DNA of 64,000 nt, from assembly GCA_947503765.1 (NCBI GenBank), contig CANNFA010000006.1:124001-188000 (forward strand). The letters are read 5' to 3'. This stretch comes from an uncultured Paracoccaceae bacterium. Lineage in GTDB: Bacteria; Pseudomonadota; Alphaproteobacteria; Rhodobacterales; Rhodobacteraceae. The notes beneath the pieces are model-generated. The model was not told where the DNA came from. It searched no databases and worked only from the letters and a program-made list of their open reading frames with translations. Positions within the stretch are counted from its first letter, which is position 1, and each line of letters begins with the position of its first letter. Both the position numbers and the translations under genes were made by a program. Shown here in pieces: positions 1-8,435 of this stretch.

Positions 1-9
1 GGCTTCCAT
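1..9 (-). CDS. 5' end of a divergent gene (first three codons only)
   Basis: On the minus strand an AGGAGAG ribosome binding site is followed, six bases after AGGAG, by ATG-GAA-GCC at the window edge. This looks like the start of a gene transcribed away from the SDR/ABC operon. Only Met-Glu-Ala is visible, so the product cannot be named. A local regulator of the importer operon would be a common arrangement, but that is a guess. Confidence 0.4.
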
Positions 10-139
10 GCGGCTCTCCTGATTGTGCTGCAATGGTCGCCAAGCTGCGGGGTTTGGTCAAGTATCTTGCAAGATCACATAACGAACAAATCCGCAAAAT
101 ACTGAAAATATGTGAAAAAATTTTGCGTGCCCGAATCTC

Positions 140-166
140 TTGACAGGTTTGTAACTGAATTACAGA
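140..166 (+). promoter_or_regulatory. Candidate promoter and palindromic operator of the SDR/peptide-importer operon
   Basis: A perfect -35 TTGACA (140-145) is followed 15 bases later by TACAGA (161-166), a short but plausible -10 spacing. Between and over these lies the palindrome TGTAA-N5-TTACA (150-164). The surrounding 60-160 bp is clearly AT-richer than the rest of the window. A repressor bound here would cover the promoter. The site lies between the divergent start at 9 and the SDR gene at 273. Confidence 0.45.
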
Positions 167-272
167 CTTGGCGGCGCGGTGATCAGCTTTCGCTGCGCCC
201 ATCCGGGGCGCGGGGTGGCGGAGCGCCGCGCATGGCCGGCGGGGATGCAGGGCCGCGCAATGGGGGAGGCGC

Positions 273-1049
273 ATGAGCTATTGTTTCGATCTGTCCGGCA
301 AGCGGGCCTTCGTGACCGGCGGCAGCCGCGGGCTGGGCCGCGAGATGACGCTGGCGCTGGCCAAGGCCGGGGCCGACATCGCCATGGTCGCCCGCAAGGC
401 CGAGGCGCTGAACGAGACCGCCGCCGAGATCCGCGCGCTGGGCCGCACCTGCTGGACCTTCGAGGCGGATATGGGCGTGCCGGCCGAGGCCGAGGCGCTG
501 TGCCACCGCGCGCTGGACGAGGCGGGGCCGTTTGGCATCGTCATCAACAATGTCGGCGGCCGCCGGGTCAGCGTGCGGACAGAGGATCTGGATCTTGCCA
601 CCTGGCAGGAGCTGATCGACCTGAACCTGACCACCACATTCGTCTGCTCGCGCGTTCTGGGCGCGGCGATGATCGCGGCGGGGCAGGGCGGGCGGATCCT
701 CAACGTCGCCTCGATCAACGCGCTGATCGCCGGGCGCGGCATCGGCGGGCGGCATTACGAGGCGGCGAAAGCGGCCGTGATCCAGTTCACCCGCGCGCTG
801 GCGGTGGACTGGGCCGAGCACGGCATCACGGCGAACGCGATCTGTCCAGGCATCTTCGCCACGGCGCCGAACCTGAAGTGGAAGGAAACCCACCCCGAGA
901 TCATCGACCGTATCGTTGCGGATATCCCCATGGGAACAATGGGCGATCCGCGCGACATCGGCGCGCTGGCTGTCTATCTCGCGTCGGATCAGGCGCGTTT
1001 CATGACCGGCGCGAGCCTTGTCATCGACGGGGGCCAGACCTGTCTTTGA
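273..1049 (+). CDS. SDR family NAD(P)-dependent oxidoreductase
   Basis: A 258-aa classical short-chain dehydrogenase/reductase, a cytoplasmic NAD(P)-dependent alcohol/ketone oxidoreductase of unknown substrate. Visible hallmarks are the dinucleotide-binding TGGSRGLG (residues 15-22), NNVGG (92-96), the catalytic Ser147, Tyr162 and Lys166 (YEAAK), and the ICPG segment near 190. The length is typical. The ATG is preceded by GGGGGAGGCGC. It is the first gene of a run that continues 30 bases later with a peptide-type binding protein, so it probably acts on the imported compound or a derivative. The fold and cofactor class are secure; the substrate is not. Confidence 0.9.
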   Translation: MSYCFDLSGKRAFVTGGSRGLGREMTLALAKAGADIAMVARKAEALNETAAEIRALGRTCWTFEADMGVPAEAEALCHRALDEAGPFGIVINNVGGRRVSVRTEDLDLATWQELIDLNLTTTFVCSRVLGAAMIAAGQGGRILNVASINALIAGRGIGGRHYEAAKAAVIQFTRALAVDWAEHGITANAICPGIFATAPNLKWKETHPEIIDRIVADIPMGTMGDPRDIGALAVYLASDQARFMTGASLVIDGGQTCL

Positions 1050-1079
1050 CCACCATTCATCAACAGGGAGACTGAATAG

Positions 1080-2603
1080 ATGAAACTGGGTAAACTGCTG
1101 GGCGGAATTGCGCTTGCCGCGCTGATGGCCGCACCGGTATCGGCGCAGACCCTGCGCTATGCCACGATCGGCGAGCCGCCGAGCCTGGACTCGCAGATGG
1201 GCACGGCCACGCTGGCCTCGACCATCTCGCAGCACATGTTCGAAACGCTATACGCCTTCGACGCGGCCTTTGCACCGCAGCCCTATCTCGTGACCGGAGA
1301 GACGATTTCGGACGATGGCAAGACCATCGTGATGACTGTCCGCGAGGGGGTGAAGTTCCATAACGGCGACACGCTGGATGCCGCGGACGTGGCCGCCTCG
1401 CTGTCGCGCTGGGCCGAGCATGGCGCGCGCGGCAAGCTGCTGGAGCTGACCAGCGCCGAGGCGACCGGCGACATGGAAGTGACGCTGACCCTGGCAGAGC
1501 GCAACGGCGCGTGGAAAAGCATCCTGGCCTATGTGAATGGCGGGCCGGTCATCTACCCGGCCGAGATCGTCAGCGCCGCCGCAGGAGAGCCGATCGCGGC
1601 CGAGAACTATGTCGGCACCGGCCCCTACGAATTCGGCGAGGTGCGCCCGAACCGCTATGTCGAACTGACCCGGTTCGAGGGCTACACCCCGAACCCGGCC
1701 GAAAGCGACGGCGAGGCGGGCACCCGCGTGGCCAATTTCGAGACGCTGCGCTTCATCCCCGTGCCCGATGTCGGCACCCGCGTCTCGGGCGTGCAGGCCG
1801 GCGATTACGATTATGCCGAATATATCTCGGGCGACCTTTATGGTCTGGTCAAGGACGACCCGGCGATCCAGGTCAAGATCAGCACCGCGCCGATCTTCGG
1901 TCTGATGTTCATGAACTCCGATTCCGGGCCGCTGGCGACCAATACCAAGCTGCGCCAGGCGATCATGGCCGCGCTGAACATGGAACAGGCGCTTCAGGTC
2001 TCGGTCGGCGAGCCGGAACTGTTCGAGGCGGACGGCGCGTTCTTCCCCGAGGGCAATGTCTGGCACACCGAGGCCGGCACCGACGCCTACAACCAGGGCG
2101 ACCCGGAAAAGGCCAGGGTGCTGGCCGAGGAAGCGGGCTATGACGGCACGCCGATCAAGCTGCTGGTCTCGACCAACTACAAGGCGCATTTCGACGATGC
2201 CAGCGTGTTCACCCGCCAGCTGGCGGATGCCGGCATCAACGTGCAGATGGTCGTGGTCGACTGGGCAACGCTGCTGCAACTGCGCGGCCAGCCGTCCGAA
2301 TGGGACATGTTCATGACCCATCACGGCTCGATCCCCGATCCGGTGCTGCTGACCGTGCTGAACGACAGCTATCCCGGCTGGTGGCAGACCGACGAGAAGC
2401 ACGCGCTGATGGACCGCTTCACCGGCACCTCGGATCTGGCCGAACGCCAGGCCGCCTGGGAAGAGCTTCAGGCGCTGATCTACGAACAGCTTCCGGTGGT
2501 GAAGGTGGGCAACATCCTGTCCTACGACATCGCGTCGCCCGACCTGACGACGCCGTGGGAACGGGCCCCGGCCTTCCCGCATTTCTGGGGCGCCTCGAAG
2601 TAG
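1080..2603 (+). CDS. ABC transporter substrate-binding protein, peptide/nickel family (SBP_bac_5)
   Basis: A 507-aa periplasmic binding protein with a clear signal peptide (MKLGKLLGGIALAALMAAPVSA, cleaved before Gln). The mature N-terminus starts with an RYATIGEPPSLD-type strand, and the segment FHNGDTLDAADVAASLSRW (near residue 90) is typical of the DppA/OppA family. The length matches the family. An AACAGGGAGA ribosome site precedes ATG. It delivers substrate to the permease/ATPase genes that follow directly (gap of 10 bases to the first permease). Dpp/Opp-type proteins bind peptides but also sugars, nickel and opines, so the substrate is open. Confidence 0.9.
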   Translation: MKLGKLLGGIALAALMAAPVSAQTLRYATIGEPPSLDSQMGTATLASTISQHMFETLYAFDAAFAPQPYLVTGETISDDGKTIVMTVREGVKFHNGDTLDAADVAASLSRWAEHGARGKLLELTSAEATGDMEVTLTLAERNGAWKSILAYVNGGPVIYPAEIVSAAAGEPIAAENYVGTGPYEFGEVRPNRYVELTRFEGYTPNPAESDGEAGTRVANFETLRFIPVPDVGTRVSGVQAGDYDYAEYISGDLYGLVKDDPAIQVKISTAPIFGLMFMNSDSGPLATNTKLRQAIMAALNMEQALQVSVGEPELFEADGAFFPEGNVWHTEAGTDAYNQGDPEKARVLAEEAGYDGTPIKLLVSTNYKAHFDDASVFTRQLADAGINVQMVVVDWATLLQLRGQPSEWDMFMTHHGSIPDPVLLTVLNDSYPGWWQTDEKHALMDRFTGTSDLAERQAAWEELQALIYEQLPVVKVGNILSYDIASPDLTTPWERAPAFPHFWGASK

Positions 2604-2613
2604 GTCCGCAGAA

Positions 2614-3561
2614 GTGGGACGTTACGTCATAAGACGCACCGGCGCGGCGATCATGACCCTGATCGCCGCGTCGATTGTCATTTTCGCCTTCATCCACCTG
2701 ATACCGGGCGATCCGGTCTATGTGATGCTGGGCGACGGGGCGACGCCCGAACAGGTCGCCGCGCTGCGCGACCGCATGGGCCTGGATGAGCCGGTGGTGG
2801 TGCAATACCTGATCTGGGCCGGCAATGCGCTGCAGGGCGATCTGGGCCAGTCGATCTTTTTCGACACGCCGGTGACACAGGTGATCCGCGAGGGCGCGGA
2901 AACCTCGATCCTGCTGGCGCTGATCACCATGGTCTGGATCGTCGCCTTCGGCGTGCCGGTGGGCATCCTGGCCGCGATCCGGCAGGGCACGGTGATCGAC
3001 CAGGGGCTGTCCGGGCTGGCGATGCTGCTGGCCTCGGTGCCGACCTTCTGGGTCGGGCTGTACCTGATCCTGATCTTCGCGGCCGGGCTGGGCTGGTTTC
3101 CAAGCTCGGGCTATCCGTCGATCTTCGAGGAGGGCGGGCTGGCGAACCTGCGCTACCTGATCCTGCCCAGCCTGGCGCTGGCCGCGCCCAACGCGGCGCT
3201 GATCTTGCGGCTGACGCGGGCCTCGATGCTGGATGTCGCGCGCGAGGATTACGTGCGCACTGCCCGCGCCAAGGGCATCGCGCCGTCGCGCGTGGTGCTG
3301 CGGCACATCCTGCGCAACGCGCTGCTGGCGGTGGTGTCGGCCTTCGGCTTCACCTTTGCCGCGCTGATTTCCGAGGCGGTCGTGACCGAGACCGTCTTTG
3401 CCCTGCCCGGCGTGGGGCGCACCGTGGTGCAGTCGATCCTGCGCCGCGACTACCCGGTGATCCAGGGGGTGATCCTGATCATCGTGTGCATGTACCTTGT
3501 CATCAACCTGGCCGTGGACCTGTCCTACCGCCTGCTCGATCCGAGGGTGGAACTGGAATGA
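2614..3561 (+). CDS. ABC transporter permease, DppB/OppB type
   Basis: A 315-aa inner-membrane permease with about six transmembrane segments. The N-terminal segment followed by HLIPGDPVYVMLGD (28-41) is the DppB/OppB signature. The cytoplasmic EAA loop that docks on the ATPase is at about 203-236 (AREDYVRTARAKG). I chose the GTG at 2614, 10 bases after the binding-protein stop, because it gives the conserved GRYVIRR start. It forms the heterodimeric channel with the next gene, whose ATG overlaps its stop (ATGA). Confidence 0.92.
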   Translation: MGRYVIRRTGAAIMTLIAASIVIFAFIHLIPGDPVYVMLGDGATPEQVAALRDRMGLDEPVVVQYLIWAGNALQGDLGQSIFFDTPVTQVIREGAETSILLALITMVWIVAFGVPVGILAAIRQGTVIDQGLSGLAMLLASVPTFWVGLYLILIFAAGLGWFPSSGYPSIFEEGGLANLRYLILPSLALAAPNAALILRLTRASMLDVAREDYVRTARAKGIAPSRVVLRHILRNALLAVVSAFGFTFAALISEAVVTETVFALPGVGRTVVQSILRRDYPVIQGVILIIVCMYLVINLAVDLSYRLLDPRVELE

Positions 3562-4409
3562 GACAGATCCTGATGACCTGGGCGCGCCCGATGGCGGCCC
3601 GCCCGATGACGGCCCTCGGCATCGCGTTCCTGCTGCTGATCGTGCTGTTCGCCGCCGCCTCGCCGTGGATCGCGCCCTTCCCGCCGGATCAGATCGACCC
3701 GGTGAACCGCCTGCTGGAGCCGGGAGGCGCGCATCTGCTGGGCACCGACCATTTCGGCCGCGACACGTTCAGCCGGGTGGTCTATGGCGCGCGTCTGGCG
3801 CTGCTGATCGGGGTGGGCGTGGTCGCCTTCGCGCTGGCCTCGGGCGTGCCGATCGGCATCCTGTCGGCGCTTTATCCCAACCTCGGCAAGGTGCTGATGC
3901 GCATGGTCGACGTGCTGATGAGCTTTCCGTCGCTGCTGCTGGCGCTGGGGCTGATCGTTATCCTGGGGCAGGGGGTGTTCAACGCGATCCTGGCCATCGG
4001 GCTGATCTACCTGACCACCACGGCGCGGATCGTCTATGGCGTGGCGCTGCGGCTCAAGGCGGAGCCGTATGTCGAGGCCGCGCGCAGCGCCGGGGCCGGG
4101 CCGTGGTGGATCGTCACCCGGCACATATTGCCGAACATGATCTCGCCGCTGCTGGTGCAGGCCAGTTTCGTCTTCGCCTTCGCGCAGCTTGGCGCGGCGT
4201 CGCTGGATTTCCTCGGCCTCGGCGCGCCGCCCGACATTCCGTCCTGGGGCAACATGCTGGCCGAATCGCGGATCTACATCACCCGCGCGTCGTGGCTGCT
4301 GCAGTGGCCGGGGCTGATGATCGTGCTGACCGCGTTCTCGCTGAACCTTGTCGGTGACGCGCTGCGCGACCGGATGGATCCGCGTTTCCGCGAGATGGTG
4401 GGGAAATGA
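3558..4409 (+). CDS. ABC transporter permease, DppC/OppC type
   Basis: A 283-aa permease, partner of the DppB-type protein. The N-terminal OppC signature LGTDHFGRDTFSRVVYG lies at about 61-77, followed by five or so membrane segments and an EAA loop (YVEAARSAGAGPWWIVTRH). The start was set at 3558 because it overlaps the upstream stop by ATGA and gives a family-typical N-terminus; longer readings lack support. A 229-bp gap separates its stop from the ATPase genes, and that gap is filled by an inverted-repeat element. Confidence 0.92.
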   Translation: MRQILMTWARPMAARPMTALGIAFLLLIVLFAAASPWIAPFPPDQIDPVNRLLEPGGAHLLGTDHFGRDTFSRVVYGARLALLIGVGVVAFALASGVPIGILSALYPNLGKVLMRMVDVLMSFPSLLLALGLIVILGQGVFNAILAIGLIYLTTTARIVYGVALRLKAEPYVEAARSAGAGPWWIVTRHILPNMISPLLVQASFVFAFAQLGAASLDFLGLGAPPDIPSWGNMLAESRIYITRASWLLQWPGLMIVLTAFSLNLVGDALRDRMDPRFREMVGK

Positions 4410-4442
4410 TGGTGCGGGAATGGTTGAAACCGGGGCGTAGAG

Positions 4443-4585
4443 CCGCAGGCCGGGCAGCGCCGACCCGGCGGGGCGGGGTTGAGCTGTACACGCCGCACAC
4501 GAAAGCATCCAAGACTGGTGCTTTGAAATGCCATCGCCAAAAGCGCCGCCCCGTGGGGGGCGGGTCGGCGCTGCCCGGCCTGCGG
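4443..4585. repeat. 143-bp inverted-repeat element inside the peptide-importer operon
   Basis: Two perfect 25-bp arms, 4443-4467 (starts CCGCAGGCCGGG) and 4561-4585 (ends CCCGGCCTGCGG), are exact reverse complements. Inside them GC-rich tracts (CGGGGCGG at left, CCGCCCCG at right) extend the pairing with a small offset, enclosing a less GC-rich core. No credible coding frame is present. The element lies between the DppC-type permease and DppD-type ATPase genes, which are usually contiguous, so it looks like an insertion (MITE or REP/BIME type) or an intercistronic hairpin. Confidence 0.7.
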
Positions 4586-4638
4586 TCGGGCGGGGCATTC
4601 GAAGTTGAGCGCAATCATGCTGAATATCAGAGTCTGTC

Positions 4639-5595
4639 ATGCTGAGCGTCGAGAACCTCGTCGTCTCGGTCGGACGCGGCCCCGACATCGTGCGCGGCGT
4701 CTCCTTCGGGATCGAGCCGGGAGAGATCCTGGGCCTGGTCGGAGAATCCGGCTCTGGCAAGAGCATGACTTCGCTGGCGCTGATGGGCCTGCTGCCGCCC
4801 AAGCTGGGCATATCCGCCGGCCAAGTCGTTCTGGACGGCGCCGACATCACCCATCTTGCGCCGCATCAGCGGGTGCGCCGCAAATGCGGCAAGGTGGCGA
4901 TGATCTTTCAGGAACCGATGACCTCGCTCAACCCGGTGCTGCGGATCGGCGAGCAGATCGAGGAGGCGGTGCGCGTCCATGACCCGGATGCCGACGCCCC
5001 GGCCCGCGCGCGCGAATTGCTGGACATGGTGCGCATCCCCGATGCCGCGCACCAGCTTTCGGCCTATCCGCACCAATTGTCGGGCGGGATGCGCCAGCGG
5101 GTGATGATCGCCATCGCGCTGGCCTGCCGGCCGCAGGTGCTGATCGCGGACGAGCCGACGACGGCGCTGGACGTGACGGTGCAGCGCCAGGTGCTGGGCC
5201 TGATCCGCGAGCTGTGCGACAGCCTGCATATGGGCGTGCTGTTCATTACCCACGATCTGGGCGTCGTCGCGCAACTGGCCGACCGGGTGGCGGTGATGTA
5301 TGCCGGCAAGCTGGTGGAGACGTCGGATGTCGGCCCGCTGTTCCGCGCGCCGCTGCATCCCTACACGGCCGGGCTGATGGCCTGCCTGCCCGACCCGGAA
5401 TCGGACGATCCCGCCCTTGCCACGATCCCCGGCGCCGCCCCGCGCCCCGGCGACATCCCCGATGGCTGCCCCTTCGCGCCGCGCTGCGACCGGGCCGCCG
5501 CACCCTGCCGGTCCGGCCCGGTGCCGCTTGCCCATGGCGCGCCGGGACAGTCGGCGCGCTGCCACTTTCCGCTGAACGAAAGGGCCAGCGCATGA
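4639..5595 (+). CDS. ABC transporter ATP-binding protein, DppD/OppD type
   Basis: A 318-aa cytoplasmic ATPase of the peptide importer. Walker A GESGSGKS is at 35-42, the ABC signature LSGGMRQR near 147 and Walker [12 protein letters not shown] near 170. The C-terminal oligopeptide-importer domain carries cysteines 277, 283, 290 and 308 (C-x5-C-x6-C-x17-C), the pattern that can ligate a [4Fe-4S] cluster in some dipeptide importers. It overlaps the next ATPase gene by ATGA. The gap upstream holds the inverted-repeat element. Confidence 0.92.
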   Translation: MLSVENLVVSVGRGPDIVRGVSFGIEPGEILGLVGESGSGKSMTSLALMGLLPPKLGISAGQVVLDGADITHLAPHQRVRRKCGKVAMIFQEPMTSLNPVLRIGEQIEEAVRVHDPDADAPARARELLDMVRIPDAAHQLSAYPHQLSGGMRQRVMIAIALACRPQVLIADEPTTALDVTVQRQVLGLIRELCDSLHMGVLFITHDLGVVAQLADRVAVMYAGKLVETSDVGPLFRAPLHPYTAGLMACLPDPESDDPALATIPGAAPRPGDIPDGCPFAPRCDRAAAPCRSGPVPLAHGAPGQSARCHFPLNERASA

Positions 5596-6569
5596 CGGGC
5601 ACGGCCACCGAAACGGACACGATCCTGGAGATCCGCGACCTGAAAAAGGTCTACAAGGTCCGGCGCGGCGGCGTGCAGCACGAATTGCGCGCGGTGAACG
5701 GGATTTCCCTGTCCGTCGCGCGCGGCGAAACGCTGGGCATCGTCGGAGAATCGGGCTGCGGCAAGTCCACGCTCGCGCGGGTGCTGCTGGGCCTGACGCG
5801 CGCCGATGGCGGCAGCGTGACGCTGAACGGCACCGACCTGCTGGGCCGCGGCCGCCGCGCCATGGCCGAAACAAGGCTGAACCTGCGGATGGTGTTCCAG
5901 GATCCCTATGCCTCGCTGAACCCGCGCCGGTCGGTCGGCGATTCCGTGGCCGAAACGGGGGATATCCACCGCATCTTCTCCGGCCGGCGCGACCGCGCCG
6001 CGCGGATCGGCGAGGCGCTGGACCGCGTCGGGCTCGGGGCCGGCTTCGCCTCCAGCTACCCGCACGAATTGTCTGGCGGGCAGCGCCAGCGCGTCGGCAT
6101 CGCCCGCGCCATCCTGCCCGAGCCGGAACTGGTGATCGCGGACGAGCCGGTTTCCGCGCTGGACGTGTCGATCCAGGCGCAGGTGCTGAACCTGCTGGCC
6201 GAGCTCAAGGCGCGGCTGGGGCTGACGCTGATGTTCATCAGCCACGATCTGGGCGTGGTGGCCAAGATATCCGACCGGGTGGCGGTGCTGTACATGGGCG
6301 AGGTGGTCGAGATCGCGCCGGCCCGCGCGCTGTTCACCGATCCGCGCCATCCTTATACCGAGCTGTTGATCGACGCGATCCCGCGCCCGGACCCCGCGCA
6401 CCGGATCACCGGCGCGATCGAGGCGGACGAGCCGCCCAGCCGGATCGGCGCGGCGCAGGGTTGCCCGTTCCGCGACCGCTGCCCGCGCGCCACCGACATC
6501 TGCGCCGCCGAGGCGCCGAAACTGCGCGAGGTGGCGCCGGGGCGGTTCGTGTCCTGCCACCACGCCTGA
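5592..6569 (+). CDS. ABC transporter ATP-binding protein, DppF/OppF type
   Basis: A 325-aa ATPase that pairs with the DppD-type subunit. It has Walker A GESGCGKST, signature LSGGQRQR, Walker B LVIADEPVSALD and the switch histidine in FISHDLGVVA. Its C-terminal domain repeats the cysteine quartet (291, 297, 304, 322) with the same spacing as its partner. The start at 5592 (MTGTATETD) overlaps the upstream stop; longer in-frame readings run through the DppD gene and are not credible. It completes the five-component importer. Confidence 0.92.
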   Translation: MTGTATETDTILEIRDLKKVYKVRRGGVQHELRAVNGISLSVARGETLGIVGESGCGKSTLARVLLGLTRADGGSVTLNGTDLLGRGRRAMAETRLNLRMVFQDPYASLNPRRSVGDSVAETGDIHRIFSGRRDRAARIGEALDRVGLGAGFASSYPHELSGGQRQRVGIARAILPEPELVIADEPVSALDVSIQAQVLNLLAELKARLGLTLMFISHDLGVVAKISDRVAVLYMGEVVEIAPARALFTDPRHPYTELLIDAIPRPDPAHRITGAIEADEPPSRIGAAQGCPFRDRCPRATDICAAEAPKLREVAPGRFVSCHHA

Positions 6570-6720
6570 GAGTTGCGGCGCCGCAAATGACGGACGCCGC
6601 ATAACGCGCGGCCAGGCCCCGGCGCGTCCGCCCCTGGGCGGGCGCTGTCAGGACGGGTGAGCGGTGCGGTTTATGGCGGCCTTCTCGCATGACATCGCTT
6701 CGGTGCGGGACGGAGACCAT

Positions 6721-6770
6721 GCGCCCGCCCTCGGGAAGGGGCGGGCGCGGCGGGGGCTGGTCGCCCCCGC
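6721..6770 (+). repeat. Two adjacent GC-rich hairpins between DppF-type ATPase and aminopeptidase genes
   Basis: GCGCCCGCCC (6721-6730) pairs with GGGCGGGCGC (6739-6748), and GCGGGGGC (6750-6757) pairs with GCCCCCGC (6763-6770). There is no T-run, so these are more likely mRNA-stabilising or rho-linked structures than intrinsic terminators. They sit in the 287-bp gap upstream of the aminopeptidase gene, where I see no other feature apart from its ribosome site. Confidence 0.5.
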
Positions 6771-6856
6771 ACGCATCGCACGCAGTCCGCCTTCGCCCCC
6801 TTGCACCCGGCCGCGATCCGCCGCAGCTTGCGGCCCGAGCGCAGCAGGAGAGCGAC

Positions 6857-8098
6857 ATGAGCAAGGCGACAATCGACGAGACGATGCTGGACAGGCTGGC
6901 CGAGGTGGCGGTGCGCGTCGGCGTGAACATCCAGCAGGGCCAGGACCTGGTGCTGACCGCCCCCGCCGAGGCGCTGCCGCTGGTGCGCCGCGTGGCCGCC
7001 GCCGCCTACCGGGCCGGGGCCGGGCTGGTCACGCCGATCCTGTCGGACGGCGATGTCACGCGCGCGCGTTACCTGCATGCCGGCGAGGACAGTTTCGACC
7101 GCGCGCCCGGCTGGCTTTACGACGGGATGGCCGCCGCCTTTGCCGGGGGCGCCGCGCGCATGGCCATTGCCGGGGACGACCCGATGCTGCTGTCCGACAT
7201 CGACGCGGCGAAGGTGTCGCGCGCCGGCAAGGCCAATTCGATGGCCTACAAGCCGGCGATGGAGCATATCGTCAATTTCGACGTCAACTGGGCGATCGCC
7301 AGCTACCCGCATCCGGGCTGGGCGCGGCGCGTCTTCCCCGACTTGCCCGAGGACGAGGCGGTGGTGCGGCTGGCCGACGCGATCTTCGCGGCCAGCCGGG
7401 TGGACACCCCCGACCCGGTCGCCGCCTGGGCGGACCACAACGCCGCGTTGCGCGCGCGGACCGACTGGCTGAACGAACGGCGCTTCGCCGCGCTTCATTT
7501 CCGCGGGCCCGGCACCGACCTGACGGTGGGCCTTGCCGACGGGCATGAATGGATGGGCGGCGCGTCCCGCGCGAAGAACGGCGTGATCTGCAACCCGAAC
7601 ATCCCCAGCGAGGAGGTGTTCACCACCCCCCACGCGGAGAAGACCGAGGGAACGGTGCGCGCCACCAAGCCGCTGGCGCACCAGGGCAGCCTGATCGAGG
7701 GGATCGAGGTGCGCTTCGAGAAGGGCCGCATCACCGAGGCCCGCGCCAGCCGCGGCGAGGATGTGCTGCGCGAGCTGATCGCCACCGACGAGGGCGCGCG
7801 CCGCCTGGGCGAGGTGGCGCTGGTCCCGCACGGATCGCCGATCTCGCAATCGGGGCTGCTGTTCTACAACACCCTGTTCGACGAGAACGCGGCCTGCCAC
7901 ATCGCGCTGGGCCAGTGCTATTCCAAGTGCTTCGTGGATGGCGGCGACCTGTCGGCCGACCAGATCGCGGCGCAGGGCGGCAATTCCAGCATGATCCATG
8001 TCGACTGGATGATCGGCAGCGCCGAGACCGACATCGACGGCATCACCGATACGGGCGACCGCGTGCCGGTCTTCCGCGCCGGCGAATGGGCGGACTGA
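6857..8098 (+). CDS. M29 family metallo-aminopeptidase
   Basis: A 413-aa cytoplasmic aminopeptidase of the AmpS/AmpT (M29) family, which removes N-terminal residues with a two-metal centre. The metal-ligand regions are recognisable: NPNIPSEEVFTTPH, EVALVPHGSPIS, LFDENAACHIALG and the late HVDWMIGS. The length matches the family (about 410). The start at 6857 follows a good CAGGAG site seven bases away; the longer frame to 6689 is GC-rich leader. Its position behind a peptide importer suggests it digests imported short peptides, though it is 287 bp downstream and could also serve the Ehu-type importer that follows. Confidence 0.9.
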   Translation: MSKATIDETMLDRLAEVAVRVGVNIQQGQDLVLTAPAEALPLVRRVAAAAYRAGAGLVTPILSDGDVTRARYLHAGEDSFDRAPGWLYDGMAAAFAGGAARMAIAGDDPMLLSDIDAAKVSRAGKANSMAYKPAMEHIVNFDVNWAIASYPHPGWARRVFPDLPEDEAVVRLADAIFAASRVDTPDPVAAWADHNAALRARTDWLNERRFAALHFRGPGTDLTVGLADGHEWMGGASRAKNGVICNPNIPSEEVFTTPHAEKTEGTVRATKPLAHQGSLIEGIEVRFEKGRITEARASRGEDVLRELIATDEGARRLGEVALVPHGSPISQSGLLFYNTLFDENAACHIALGQCYSKCFVDGGDLSADQIAAQGGNSSMIHVDWMIGSAETDIDGITDTGDRVPVFRAGEWAD

Positions 8099-8435
8099 CG
8101 CCCGCGCCTCTATCCGCATCTTGCCGGGGCTGCGGCCGCGGGCAAGACGCGGTGCCGGCTTTTGCAGAAGATCGGAGACGGGCGAGCAGGCAGAAAAACG
8201 ACATCAGGTGACGCTTTTGGGCCCGGATCGGTTGATGACCCGGAAGAAAACCGGCATGGTAAAGGCCGAAAGTCCGAGAGTGACACCTCGGTCTGCCGGG
8301 CCCGATAACCGCGCCGGTGCCGGTGGCTGGACGTTTCAAGCGCGATTGTAGGCCAGGGCGGATGCACATCCGATTGTAGGGCGGCCCGACCATCGTCTTC
8401 AGGGCGCACCGCAGAGGCCACGACAAGGATATCCC
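8099..8435 (+). promoter_or_regulatory. 337-bp intergenic region with candidate control site for the Ehu-type operon
   Basis: No credible gene is seen here. About 60-90 bases before the binding-protein start lie two direct copies of CGATTGTAGG (8343-8352 and 8371-8380), and the second overlaps a perfect palindrome CGGATG-CA-CATCCG (8359-8372). Near the left end CTTGCC (8120-8125) pairs with GGCAAG (8141-8146) around a GCGGCCGC core, a possible end structure for the aminopeptidase mRNA without a T-run. Confidence 0.45.

Noticed and set aside
4406-4645. A 79-codon ORF across the inverted-repeat element
   Set aside because: Composition and start are not protein-like, and the repeat explains the sequence.
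8121-8351. A 76-codon ORF before the Ehu-type operon
   Set aside because: No ribosome site, no recognisable composition; it overlaps the candidate control region.
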